From: Azorinus chamasolen
Taxonomy: Eukaryota; Mollusca; Bivalvia; Cardiida; Solecurtidae
Direction of reading: 5' to 3'
Assembly (NCBI GenBank): GCA_963576725.1
Contig: OY755252.1
Location: 24,492,155 to 24,556,154 of the forward strand
Length of the DNA stretch: 64,000 nt
Positions 17,840 through 28,750 of the stretch are shown in pieces; position 1 is the stretch's first letter; each line of letters starts with the position of its first letter. Below the pieces are notes generated by a model. It ran no database searches and was not told the origin of the DNA. It worked only from the letters and a program-made list of their open reading frames with translations. A program made the translations under genes and the position numbers.

Positions 17840-20800
17840 TATTATAGGGATCAGTTTTTAATTTGGGGAAATTTTTTTCTCAAAGTTTTGTAGACATTGT
17901 TTAAAACAAATATATTTTTTCCTAAAGATTGATTATTTCTAATCGCAGACAGGGAATAAGGCTGTACACCGTTCTTTTGTTCTGAATAGTTTATTGAATC
18001 AATAGCTTCAGGGCATATCAACATATTTAGGAAACAATTGAGAATAATAACCTGTGCATATGCCAACAATAGTGACTTAGCTCAATTGTTTACCTGTCAA
18101 TCGTTAGTAATAACCCAAGCAGTCAAAGAATCTGTGACATGCGGTACTCTTTGTTTGTTTGTTTAATCAATCGACACTTTTCTTGGTTAGAAACCATTAA
18201 GGGTAATTACTGTCAAAACACATCTGGACTTTCATACCACTGGGGCAATTATCATTTGCGCATGCGTTAAACCCTTTGGTCCCACCTTCAATATTTTAAT
18301 TTCATGGAGAATTTTTGTAACAATTGTTCTGATTGGATCTCTTAATAAAATTTCTACTCATCTGCCTGGGGAATAGAGGAATAAAACTCCATGGTTTTCG
18401 CAATTCAGCAGTCTATTATCTGCGAATTGCTGAAAGAATAAAGTACACCGTTTGAAATTTAACCTGGAGTTATTTTTAATCAAGTTCTTCTGTTTCTCAG
18501 GTAAGACATTAATATTTGTATCTAATTTGTTTTTTCATGCTGCAGAATGGTAAAGTCGAAAAATAGATTTGACGCATGCTTAGACTAATTGACTGTTTGT
18601 GGAAACACTACCTTTAATTTCATGTATAAAAATTAGGCAGCTACCTTTTGTAATTTCTCATTTTGTTTTGGTTACTTCCCTTGAATCGTCTGACGTCACA
18701 GTCCACAAATGAGAGTGACACAGACTTCTCGGAAGGAAACGCTGACTGCTATAATTTATTTTGGGGCTTTAAATATGAAAATTAATCGGAAAATTCTGTC
18801 TGTCCGATGGATACGTACTTAAGAGGAAGTCCCTACAATGATCGCATATTTTCAATAATATCATAAAACTTGGTATTTGTTAAGCTCTATCATTATTATG
18901 AAGGTTCCCAATTTGAACTTATATCGAAAAATGCCCCTGTGATACAAATAAACCGATTTCATCAATACTGATAATTTTTGTTCTACAACACAATATTATC
19001 GGCCTTTTCCGTTAAATTCTTCCGCGTTTTGCCGATGATCACCCGATCCCTCCATTGTTTACGTAATAGCTTTCTCGGAAGTGGTCGGAGAATCGCGAAT
19101 AGGGCGAAAAGTTACGAAACTAAAACCCAACCCGAATAAAACTGAAACTTCGGGTAGTAAAACCGGGATCGGCGATATCAAACACATGGATGTTTTGTCA
19201 TTATAAACGGTAATTGGATGGGGCTTTTTGCGATATACTACTTTTCAGCATATAAACAAATGAGTTTTGTATATTTTAAGTGTTTATGAAACGCGTCAAA
19301 TGTAGGGACATCCCCTTTAGCCGCAATAGCTCCTATGATGCTTCGAAATATTTGCCATTCTGCAACAGTCAATAATGAGTAGTTTTGAATATGTTTTATC
19401 TGTATATATTATATAAAAAGACATGATAATGAATTACATTATAAAGGTCTATTTGAAATATTACTGAGCTGGAGATGGAACGGTCATCATTGCCTGTGGT
19501 AGAAGAAACAGTTTTTCTGAGACCGATGCGATTATTAGATAAGAGAAGTACATGTATGGGATATTAATTATTGTGTTGGACCTTCAGCAAACTACTTTTT
19601 GAAAGTTCTCCAAACATTGAAAGCTCAGAATATCTCAAATACAAAGACATAATACTTGCATTCAGGAGAATAATGACCTGACTTCTGTGATTTCAGTGTA
19701 AGTGTCTTATAGACTTAAATATTATTATTTGTATGTCTATTTTCTTTCTTGAATCGAAAATCATCTCCTTTAAAAACAAAACAACTTATTCATCTATCTC
19801 TTCAGTATATATGACTATGTTTCTCTGCTCATTACAAAATTACTGTATTGCTAAAATTTAATAAGTACTGACATTTCTTATTGGAGCTGCATATAAAGTA
19901 GCAAGCTCTAAATAGTGAAACAAGTACTGATACAATTTAAAAGCAAAATTATCAGGCAGGGAACTAGACAGACTAAAATAAACCTTTCTTCTGACACTAT
20001 GACTTAAGTTGCCTTCTGCTTATTTGTAAATATAGTCTGGGATCATTTAATATCGCCAGATGGAGCTAAGGCATACTTAAGTCATGGTTTAAAGGTTGTG
20101 TTCTTGAATAGGAAACTATCTTCTTTAGAAAAATGTCACTCATCTATCCCTTAGGTATACATGTATATGATTATGTTTCTCTGCTCCTAACAAAATTACT
20201 TTATTGCTAGAAATGAATTAGTACTTACATTACAGATTGGAGTTGCACATAAAGTAGCAAGCTCCAAATAGTGCCACATATACGCATACATTTTAAAAGC
20301 AAATTATTGGGCAATGACTAAGACAAAGTAAAATACAACCCTTATTATGTCACTGTGACTTAAGTTGCCTTCTGCTTATGTGTACATTTAGTCTGGGATA
20401 ATTTAAATTATTTCCAGATGGAGCTTTGGCATACTTAAGTCATGGTTTAAAGGTTGTGTATGCTATAGTGCTGCTGTGAGCAAATGCTTTAGTTGGCCAC
20501 TAAGGCAAGTGTGAATAGCAGTACACTCTTTGGACTTGGGTTTTGCTGGTTAACATTACATACACTCCAGCAAACTGTAGAATTGAAAATAGACAATCAT
20601 TAGATCAGTTTGTGGCAAGCAATTGGTTTTTCCCATAACATATATATAGCAGCAGGGGAATATTTCATGTACATGTAATTGCTTTTGATATGAATTATTT
20701 GAATATAGAGTCTATTATCTGCGAATTGCTGAAAGAATAAAGTACACCGTTTGAAATTTAACCTGGAGTTATTTTTAATCAAGTTCTTCTGTTTCTCAGG

Positions 20801-20915
20801 CCACACCTTGTCATCAACATACAAAGTCGTACGACTGATACGACACCCCTTACCAAAAGACGACATAGTAAACTTACGGCGAGCCGCCCCAAATCCTATT
20901 GGCGCGATCCGGCCC
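17840..20915 (+). repeat. 5' terminal direct repeat (LTR candidate) of a gypsy-type element
   Basis: From TATTATAGGGATCAGTTTTT to about GCGATCCGGCCC this matches 28751-31825 almost throughout. About 3.1 kb including a later 496-bp insertion (18822-19317), which the other copy lacks. Positions 18411-18498 and 20709-20799 carry the same 90-bp block; the first is followed by GTAAGAC, the second by GCCACACC. Exact LTR ends (TG...CA) and the primer binding site could not be fixed; TGGTGGAGTAAAAAGG at 20923 is a candidate primer site. Confidence 0.75.
18822..19317. mobile_element. M-type element inserted in the 5' terminal repeat
   Basis: GAGGAAGTCCCTACAATGA at the left and TGTAGGGACATCCCC at the right are inverted; TA flanks. 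Absent at the matching point of the 3' repeat (29730), where the sequence reads through. Related copy at 38585-38947. Confidence 0.8.
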
Positions 20916-21055
20916 TCGTCAAAACTGGTGGAGTAAAAAGGAAATTCCCCTTCACTCTCACATGAAGCCTCAGAATCCCCATTTGTTGAGAAGTCCAAGG
21001 ACCAAGCCAAAGCGAGACTACCCCACCACAAAACAACGACCCAGAGCAAGATCAG

Positions 21056-22009
21056 TTGTCACTGAATCAGGAGTATATTCTGGAACAACAAGACCCAGCA
21101 CAGGTAGAACTAGAACCAGAATCTACTGAAATCAGACATAGTGTCAAAATGAACATTGCAAATGTGGTCAAGCTAACACATTTCTCGGGAACGCCAGGTG
21201 AAAACCTTGAACAATGGCTGAGGTACTTTGATAGATACATGAGGGCCAATGGCATAGAAGAAGGGAGTTTTGCAGACTTATTCCCCTTTTACTTGGATTC
21301 ACATGCCAAAGTGTGGTTTGATGCCTTGCCATCAGAGACACAAACCAACAGGGCACAACTGCGGGAGCATGTCGTAACTAGATTTAGTGGGAACGGGACT
21401 AAAGGTGATGTCTTCTCCATTTCACAGCTCCCAGAAGAATCTTGTAATGACTATTTCACAAGGTTTACAAGGTTGGCCAGCTGTGAAAACCTGGACGAAA
21501 ATACAAAGGTGAAACTGCTGACCAGGGGTCTGAAGCCAACAATCAGGGCCATGGTCATGATGAAAGAACCCAAGACTCTTGAACAATCTCAACAGGCAAT
21601 GCTGTTGGCAGAAAGAACATTTCAAGTGAATGTTAGTGGTGTTAGTGACTTAAATGTGGTTTCAGAAGTGATTAAGCAACTGAAGGCTATGAACATGTTA
21701 CCAAATCCAGAGAGCCGCAACCAGGATGACGGCGCTGTCCTCGTTGCTGAGCCCATATCTGTGCCACAACAGAATCCGACACGACATGAACCGCGCCGAA
21801 GCAGTTTTCGTCACCCCCAAGATAGGTCACAGGGACCCCCAGCCAACAACATCAGCTGCCATAGATGTGGACAGTCGGGTAGGAGTTTTATACATCCTTT
21901 CAAAGACTGTCCAGCTAAAACTTGTTATTGCAACAGGTGTGGTAAACAAGGTCATTACCCTCATTTATGCAAGAGTCAAAGCTCCCAACACCAGAGCGAC
22001 TCAAGATAG
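21056..22009 (+). CDS. gag: Gypsy-type gag polyprotein
   Basis: 317 residues. Residues about 40-180 carry a retrotransposon gag fold: FSGTPGENLEQWLRYFD, YLDSHAKVWFDALP and the conserved SCNDYFTRFTRLA. The C-terminus has a first, atypical knuckle (C-x2-C-x8-H-x4-C, CHRCGQ...HPFKDC) and a second canonical CCHC knuckle (CNRCGKQGHYPHLC) for RNA binding. The start is the first in-frame ATG after the terminal repeat and leader; an in-frame ATG at 21149 is an alternative. The frame is intact, unlike the downstream pol. The protein would package element RNA in cytoplasmic particles. Confidence 0.88.
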   Translation: MSLNQEYILEQQDPAQVELEPESTEIRHSVKMNIANVVKLTHFSGTPGENLEQWLRYFDRYMRANGIEEGSFADLFPFYLDSHAKVWFDALPSETQTNRAQLREHVVTRFSGNGTKGDVFSISQLPEESCNDYFTRFTRLASCENLDENTKVKLLTRGLKPTIRAMVMMKEPKTLEQSQQAMLLAERTFQVNVSGVSDLNVVSEVIKQLKAMNMLPNPESRNQDDGAVLVAEPISVPQQNPTRHEPRRSSFRHPQDRSQGPPANNISCHRCGQSGRSFIHPFKDCPAKTCYCNRCGKQGHYPHLCKSQSSQHQSDSR

Positions 22010-22080
22010 GGACTCGCGCTCACCCGGAGCAATTCAAAGCTGCAGGGCGGGCAAAGAATTAAACATAGCTCTCAGGTTAA

Positions 22081-22653
22081 ATGTGCTCAACAAAAAGTGC
22101 TGTCAGTAACCATAGAATACAAGATGTAATTTTTTCAGAACATGAAAAGAAACAACCTAAAAATTTTGAACAATCTGAAAGTGCTACAGTTTCATTGGCC
22201 ACAAATTTATGTAGCAACACTATTTTAGTTACATTGGGCAGTACGAAAACACAGGCATTAATAGATACTGGTGCCTCTGTATCATGTGCTACTAAATCTT
22301 TCTTAGCGAAGGCCAACATCAGTTTGACCGGTTTACAAGACTCGCATATTCAATACATTACAGGTGTTGGGAACACTCAGCATTCTGTTTTAGGATCTTT
22401 AGAAGTGCCTTTCAAGATATCAGGGATTACTGTCGTTCATAAATTCTTAGTACTAGAAAATCTGACCCATCCATTCATTTTGGGCATTGACTTTATCAAC
22501 AAAAATAGAGTCAAACTTGACTTTGACCAAAGATTGTTTTCATTGGCTGATAATAGTATAGTTTGTTACTTGAATACCACCCAAGGGGGATTGGCTAGAG
22601 TGTTACACTCTACCTCAATTCTTCCTGGCCATATTAGTGCCATCAGAGTTTGA
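22081..22653 (+). pseudogene. pol: Gypsy-type aspartic protease (pol start)
   Basis: Contains ALIDTGASVSC, the aspartic protease active site, at about residue 60, then the flap region and FILGIDFI typical of retropepsins. The frame ends with VRV-stop at the first junction of a 326-bp triplication, so this copy cannot continue into RT. Begins about 70 bp after the gag stop in a different frame. Confidence 0.85.
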
Positions 22654-23298
22654 CCGGTTTACAAGACTCGCATATTCAATACATTACAGGTGTTGGGAAC
22701 ACTCAGCATTCTGTTTTAGGATCTTTAGAAGTGCCTTTCAAGATATCAGGGATTACTGTCGTTCATAAATTCTTAGTACTAGAAAATCTGACCCATCCAT
22801 TCATTTTGGGCATTGACTTTATCAACAAAAATAGAGTCAAACTTGACTTTGACCAACGATTGTTTTCATTGGCTGATAATAGTATAGTTTGTTACTTGAA
22901 TACCACCCAAGGGGGATTGGCTAGAGTGTTACACTCTACCTCAATTCTTCCTGGCCATATTAGTGCCATCAGAGTTTGACCGGTTTACAAGACTCGCATA
23001 TTCAATACATTACAGGTGTTGGGAACACTCAGCATTCTGTTTTAGGATCTTTAGAAGTGCCTTTCAAGATATCAGGGATTACTGTCGTTCATAAATTCTT
23101 AGTACTAGAAAATCTGACCCATCCATTCATTTTGGGCATTGACTTTATCAACAAAAATAGAGTCAAACTTGACTTTGACCAAAGATTGTTTTCATTGGCT
23201 GATAATAGTATAGTTTGTTACTTGAATACCACCCAAGGGGGATTGGCTAGAGTGTTACACTCTACCTCAATTCTTCCTGGCCATATTAGTGCCATCAG
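22321..23298. repeat. 326-bp tandem triplication inside pol
   Basis: Copies 22321-22646, 22647-22972, 22973-23298. They are identical except for one base seen at 22857 (C instead of A). Each starts AGTTTGACCGG; the junctions share an AG dinucleotide. As 326 is not a multiple of 3, each added copy shifts the frame and creates a stop. The repeated part is the C-terminal half of the protease. Confidence 0.95.
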
Positions 23299-23917
23299 AG
23301 CTAAGCTGTCAAGACGCCAAGATGGTGACGTTGTCATGCTAGAGCCTTCAGGGAGTTTAAACAAACATCTACTCATTGGTTCTAAGTCTTTGGTTAAAGT
23401 CAAACATAAATGTGGGTTAGTAAATGTCATAAACCCTACAAATGAAGAAATTGTTTTGAAAAGGAATAGGGTTATTGCACATGTGCACAGTGTAGAACAG
23501 GAACAAATTTTTAGTTTTGACAATAACACTGATAACAACGGCATGCATACTAACCAATCTACTAAGCAAAACTGCACCTCAAATATTTGTGCAGTAACAT
23601 CCGCAGATAATACACAGCAAATTAATTTTGACTTGTCACAATCCTGTATTTCTTATGAAGAAAAGAGACAGTTGGAATGTCTTCTGCACCAAAATGCAGA
23701 TGTATTTTCCTCCTGTATGCAAGAAATAGGAGTCACTGAAGAGTATTTTCATACGGTTGACACATATTCAGATGCAAAACCTGTACATTTGAATCACTAT
23801 CGTCAGCCCCCCCCCCATCTTAAGGCGGAAGTGGAACGACAAGTACCAGGAAATGATAAATTCAAACATTTGCCAACCATCAGACTCCATTTGGAATTCA
23901 CTAGTTGTTTTGGTTAA
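22976..23917 (+). pseudogene. pol: Gypsy pol: protease C-terminus, linker and RT entry
   Basis: The third copy of the protease block reads on through the linker to HTVDTYSDAKPVHL and PPHLKAEVERQV, the standard entry to gypsy RT. An extra base at about 23847 puts the rest of RT in another frame; the tract of nine C at about 23807 is in frame. Confidence 0.85.
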
Positions 23918-24746
23918 AAAGAAGGATGGTTCATACAGATTTGCTGTGGAGTATCGAAAGCTGAATGCAATCACTAAGTCAATTTCTCACCCAATGCCAC
24001 GTTTAGATGATGCATTTGATGCAATTGGTCAATCAAAAGCCCAAATATTTAGCTCAGTCTATATCTCTTCAGCATTTTTCCAGATCCCTCTTGATCCAAA
24101 AACAAGGCATAAAGCTGCATTTGTGACTCACGAGGGAGTTTATGAGTTTCTACGCATGCCGTTCGGACTCAAAAACGCTCGCTTAAGCTTTGAAATGGTT
24201 ATGACTAATGTTCTCAGGGGTATGTACTGGAAAAATGTTCTCTGCTATATAGATGATATCCTGATATTTTCAGCAAATTTTAAGGAACATCTTTCTCATC
24301 TGAATGAATTGTTTAGCAGACTAAGGGAAGCACATTTCACACTTAAGCCAGAAAAATGCTCCTTTGCTGTTGACCGTGTCAAATATTTAGGCCATGTTAT
24401 AACTAAAGACGGAGTCATTGTTGATGACTCCAACATCACAAAACTTAGAAATTTTCCGGTACCGAAAACCCAGACTCACGTCAGGTCTTTTCTTGGTTTA
24501 TGTAATTATTACAGGCGCTATGTAAAAGACTTATCAAAAATGTGCTTCCCGTTGAATCAACTATTGCATAAAACTCAGGGTAAAAACATACCTTGGACGT
24601 CTGAGTGCCAAACCGCCTTTGACAAATTGAAAGAATGTTTGACCACTGCACCAATATTAGGGTATCCAGTTATGGAGCGACAATTCATTCTCACAACAGA
24701 TGCATCAGGGCATGGTTTGGGGGTACATCCTGTCTCAAAAGGATGA
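23853..24746 (+). pseudogene. pol: Gypsy reverse transcriptase and start of RNase H
   Basis: Motifs in order: SLVVLVKKKDGSYRF, EYRKLNAIT, the block A region FSSVYISSAFFQIPL, FLRMPFGLKNA, CYIDDILIFS (YIDD intact), KYLGHVI, VRSFLGLCNYYRR, then FILTTDASGHGLG of RNase H. The first catalytic Asp, normally in the ...LDL..AF/YxQ context of block A, is a Tyr here (codon TAT at 24060), so the enzyme should be inactive. An extra G near 24720 shifts the frame in RNase H, and an in-frame TAA follows in the next frame at about 24757. Confidence 0.9.
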
Positions 24747-24786
24747 CAATGGCCGATAATATGTCATCGCATATGGAGGTCGAGCA

Positions 24787-25038
24787 TTGGGACAGGATGA
24801 GATTAAATATGGCATCACTGAACAGGAATGCTTAGGTGTTCTTGAAGGCATAATATCGTTTAAGCATTACTTGCAACACCAACCATTCATTGTTTTCACT
24901 GACCACAAGGCGCTTCAATGGCTAATGAAAACCAAAGACACTTCAAGCAGATTAGGCAGGTGGGCTATTGAATTTCAAAATTATGATTTCAAAATTATCT
25001 ACAAAGAGGGCAAGCATATGCAGGCTGATGCTTTGTGA
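24787..25038 (+). pseudogene. pol: Gypsy RNase H, C-terminal part
   Basis: Contains YGITEQECLGVLEGI, FIVFTDHKALQWLM and the closing HMQADAL, after which the usual Ser-Arg is interrupted by TGA at about 25036. Active-site Glu (TEQE) and Asp (FTDH) are present. Downstream the same frame goes on to 25227 with no known domain. Confidence 0.87.
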
Positions 25039-25249
25039 CGAATGTTTCCTGAAAATGATGGAACCAAAGAAGTGGTCAAGGAAAAGATGGGTGTAGTAGC
25101 TAGCATATTAGATGAGGCACACTCACCAGAAATATGTCTTTCTAATGATTTGCATTCGGCACATAACAACACACTGTGTAACACACAATTAGAAACACAG
25201 GGACCATCTCAAAAAACACCTAGATAAACAGTGCGGTACAACACTTGAC

Positions 25250-27232
25250 ATGTTAGGAGAAGTTTTCCCTCAAAAAGCACAAATAGAGGTCACAGAGGTC
25301 ACAATAGAGTATGGCTCAAATCCTTGTGTTCAGTACATTTTTGACAAGCCTACTGATGCTGAGCCAGCAGAGTATGCAATACAAACTGATGCAGTAGATT
25401 TCATTGAGCTTCAACAGCAATGCCCAGATTTCTCTGACATCTATGGTTATAAAACATCAGAAAACTTTGATCTTCCTGAAGACCCAAAGAGAGCAAAAAG
25501 GATCATACATGAATCAGACTTCTATGTCATTGAAGAAGGTATCATGTATAGATTACACTACCCACGAGGCAGAGGAAGTCCTGACTCGCAGAAAGTTGTT
25601 CAGCAACTAGCACTGCCTGAACAGTTCAGGTCGGAAGTCGTGTACGCCTACCATGATAGCAGAGCAGGTGGATGCCACCTTGGCAAACAAAACACCTACG
25701 AGAAACTTCGACTCAAGTACTACTGGCCCAATATGTACCAAGATGTTCTGGATTATGTGGACAAGTGTGATATTTGCCAACGTGTGAAAGTTGACCGACG
25801 TCCACATCACCCACCCCTCACGCCAATGCCTCACGTCAAGCCATTTCAGAAGTACCACATGGATATACTGGGTGGCTTTCCTAAAACCAAGGAGGGTTAC
25901 CAGTACATCCTTCTCCTTGTAGACAGTGGGAGCCGATGGCCAGAAGCATTTCCATTACGTACACAAGAAGCCAGCGAGATAGCCAAGATCCTGTACAATG
26001 AGGTATTTGTACGATATGGTCCAAGCCTTTCGATAGTCACTGACAGAGGCGCAAACTTTATGTCAAAGCTGATGGGAGCACTGTGTGAGTTGTTTGACAT
26101 TAAAAGACACTTCACAAGCTCTTATCATGCAATGACAAATGCAACATGTGAATGCATGAACAGTACGTTGTTACAGATGTTGCGTTCCTATGTTCCTAGT
26201 GACCAAATGGATTGGCACACATACTTGCCGAGCATTTTGATGGCTCTCCGTGCGACCCCAAATGAAGCTACACAAATGTCTCTATATGAAGTGCCTTTTG
26301 GATCACCAATGACCTTGCCAGTAGATTTACAACTCAAACCGAAACCTTCTCTGGGCAAAGAAGCAGCAGAGTATTTCAAAACCCTATTTGACAGGCTTAT
26401 AATAGTACAGGAGGTTGCGGAGCAAAACAAACAGATCTATCAGGAGAAAATGAAAAGCAGATATGACCAGAAAGCCAGTATCCCACAATTCCAAATTGCA
26501 GACAGAGTTATACTTAACAATACACGCACCGCACCTGGAATGTCTTCCAAACTAACACCAAAATGGATAGGGCCATATGAAATAATTGAGTTAGGGTCTA
26601 ATTTCACATACAAACTGAGACACAGTAGCACTAATAAACTAACTTGTTTCATCAATGCATGTCGGTTGAAAAGGTACAAATATCCATCAACCAGACGTCT
26701 GCAGGATGACATTCAACAGCAGAGGGATGACCAAATAGGGCAACCTCCCACAATTCAGGATAGATCTGGTAAAGACAGAACAGCAAATCCGAGAATTGTG
26801 GAAGTAGCGGAAAGGTTGAAGCAGATAGCTGCTCAACAGGATCATGGCAAATACCAAGCAAAAGGCACAGTAGGACGTAATTTCCATAACACTGATACCA
26901 CTGCTGAGCATGATGTACCAGCTCTTGAACAGACTCTACTGGACTCAGATGACCAAAACCAAGGGTCTGGAGAACATCCAACTACTCCACTAAATGGAGA
27001 TAAGTATGGATATGAAATCATAGGTACCAGAAGGTATAAGAATCAACGGCAGTATCTAATCAAATGGGCCGATGGGACACCAAATCGATGGGTATTAGGC
27101 CGGCAGAAAAACAAGGCAGCAAGAAATGCCTTCTTTAAGAAGTATGACAGAAACAGTAACAAAACGAAACGTTTCTTCATACGGAAACAACCTTCTGACT
27201 GCACTTTATTCATGTCACTGTTCTTTTACTAA
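25250..27232 (+). CDS. pol: Gypsy integrase with chromodomain-like tail
   Basis: 660-residue open frame. H-H-C-C zinc domain at residues about 133-175 (HDSRAGGCHLG ... CDICQR). Core domain with the first Asp in MDILGGF, the second in IVTDRGANF and the Glu in TCECMNSTL, so the DDE triad looks complete. A Lys-rich region with WIGPYEI follows (GPY/F module), then a linker and a C-terminal YEIIGTRRYKNQRQYLIKW segment that resembles a chromodomain, a histone-binding module known from chromoviral gypsy elements. Enters from a different frame than RNase H. The chromodomain call is the weaker part. Confidence 0.88.
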   Translation: MLGEVFPQKAQIEVTEVTIEYGSNPCVQYIFDKPTDAEPAEYAIQTDAVDFIELQQQCPDFSDIYGYKTSENFDLPEDPKRAKRIIHESDFYVIEEGIMYRLHYPRGRGSPDSQKVVQQLALPEQFRSEVVYAYHDSRAGGCHLGKQNTYEKLRLKYYWPNMYQDVLDYVDKCDICQRVKVDRRPHHPPLTPMPHVKPFQKYHMDILGGFPKTKEGYQYILLLVDSGSRWPEAFPLRTQEASEIAKILYNEVFVRYGPSLSIVTDRGANFMSKLMGALCELFDIKRHFTSSYHAMTNATCECMNSTLLQMLRSYVPSDQMDWHTYLPSILMALRATPNEATQMSLYEVPFGSPMTLPVDLQLKPKPSLGKEAAEYFKTLFDRLIIVQEVAEQNKQIYQEKMKSRYDQKASIPQFQIADRVILNNTRTAPGMSSKLTPKWIGPYEIIELGSNFTYKLRHSSTNKLTCFINACRLKRYKYPSTRRLQDDIQQQRDDQIGQPPTIQDRSGKDRTANPRIVEVAERLKQIAAQQDHGKYQAKGTVGRNFHNTDTTAEHDVPALEQTLLDSDDQNQGSGEHPTTPLNGDKYGYEIIGTRRYKNQRQYLIKWADGTPNRWVLGRQKNKAARNAFFKKYDRNSNKTKRFFIRKQPSDCTLFMSLFFY

Positions 27233-27460
27233 CAGCATGAAATGTATTGTGGGGTGCAGACTGGGTTCCTATTTATCAAAATTCCTAGGTTGTTGAGACT
27301 GTGGAATAATCTTTTGAGATTGGGTAAAGACCAAAAACATTTGCAAGTGTATTCCTGTGTCTAATAGTGCTCAGTAGGTCTGATCAACCTGCAAAACCTG
27401 GTCCAAGCCTTCAGCTCAACTGATCTTTTTACTGTTTCAGGTAGGACCTCTGCCCGTGCC

Positions 27461-28084
27461 TTGCTTGTGTTCCTTGTTCTGATTTGCATCGGAATGGTGA
27501 ATGGACAAAATTGTACCCAGTGTCCACATATACATGTGATCTTAAAGTCAGAGGCACAACATACGTTAACATATCCATATTATGACAAATTATGTTCTAA
27601 TTACTCCGTCAAAACTTTGCTTGACATCACAGAGGCACAGTGTTCCCAACAACAGAACTCTATCAGGAATTATGTGATTCTTACATCGGCGCATATCTAC
27701 TTGAGCACATCAAAGTCATTACCTTGCCAAAACAACATGGGGTTCCCTCATGTCAAACTGCTAACCACGTTATTTTCATCTGGCAAAATTTTGCTTGACA
27801 GTGTACAAGTCACTGAATACTTCATATTTGTATTGGGGCTTTTACTACTGACAGGCAAGGTCAAAGTGAACAAACTGGTAAGGGTTGCACTTTGTTGTTT
27901 GCAGTACATAACATCTACTGCAGCTAATACAGAACTTCTGTCTTTCATTTACACAAACCCGACTGTAAAACCGGAAATCCCATTCAAGTGGACTATTGAC
28001 CTTAAATGGGAACATGGAATTTTTGCTCTCAGCAGTCTTACCCTGACTTTTGTTATTATTTTATGTTTATACTCTTTTAAATGA
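27461..28084 (+). CDS. Membrane-protein-like third ORF of the gypsy element (env-like, unconfirmed)
   Basis: About 207 codons open from TTG; no ATG at the start. Begins with a hydrophobic LLVFLVLICIGMVNG that looks like a signal peptide, then a Cys-containing ectodomain-like part with N-x-S/T sites (NCTQC, NYSVK), a hydrophobic stretch near residue 115 (YFIFVLGLLLLTG) and a C-terminal membrane segment (LTLTFVIILCLYS). An acceptor-like pyrimidine tract ending TTTCAG precedes it at 27440, so expression by splicing from the 5' leader is possible. No fusion peptide or protease site was recognised and no homologue is known to me. Position between pol and the 3' repeat is that of env in errantivirus-like elements. 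Confidence 0.5.
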   Translation: MLVFLVLICIGMVNGQNCTQCPHIHVILKSEAQHTLTYPYYDKLCSNYSVKTLLDITEAQCSQQQNSIRNYVILTSAHIYLSTSKSLPCQNNMGFPHVKLLTTLFSSGKILLDSVQVTEYFIFVLGLLLLTGKVKVNKLVRVALCCLQYITSTAANTELLSFIYTNPTVKPEIPFKWTIDLKWEHGIFALSSLTLTFVIILCLYSFK

Positions 28085-28750
28085 CGTTCAAAATCGTGTA
28101 TCTCCTTAGAACTTTCCAATGGTATCTCCTCGGTGCTGATACCAGTTACAAATCTACCTCTTAGCCCAACTCATTGCAGCATTAACCTACCTGAATGTAT
28201 CTCTTATGTTGCGGTCTCCAAAAGCGTTTTGTTTCCAAAAATGAGCATTAAATGGCCAAATTTTTCAATTCTAAATAGACTATCAAATTCACATACTATA
28301 ATTCATGACATATTCAGAATAAGTGTAAGCAATGCCGTGAGAGCTAGGCACATCCTGGCTTCCTCTTTCACAGTATTCTTGCACATTCAGCATCACAACT
28401 TATTGATCCCATTGTCAGCTGATATAGCTAGTCACCCATATTTTAGACTTGGACAGTCATGTGATGTGTAAAGCTCCTTCTGTTCTTTCTATAAAATGTC
28501 ATTTGTGATAAGCATGTGTAAAGGAAAAGCATATATGTTATTAAAGGGCAATACTGTAAACAATGTTCTGACATCAGCAGAAGCCCAGTGCATTATTGTA
28601 TGCCTTTCCTTTACCAATAGTTTGCGTATTTGCAAATAAACTGAACTTGTATATATTGTAGTTTATAAGACGTTTCGCAAGTTATTATTTATTTAATTTT
28701 GGCTATTTTTTTCTTACTTTGAGGACCAAAGTTCTCAACCCAGATGGTGT
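28085..28750. other. Internal 3' region of the gypsy element
   Basis: An open frame at 28133-28471 has no recognisable domain. I see no clear polypurine tract before 28751. No other feature. Confidence 0.4.

Noticed and set aside
22321..23298. Short LTRs or TSDs within pol
   Set aside because: The repeats are tandem, adjoin directly and encode protease; a local triplication explains them.
28133..28471. 112-residue ORF before the gypsy 3' repeat
   Set aside because: No domain or membrane pattern convincing enough; noted only as internal 3' region.
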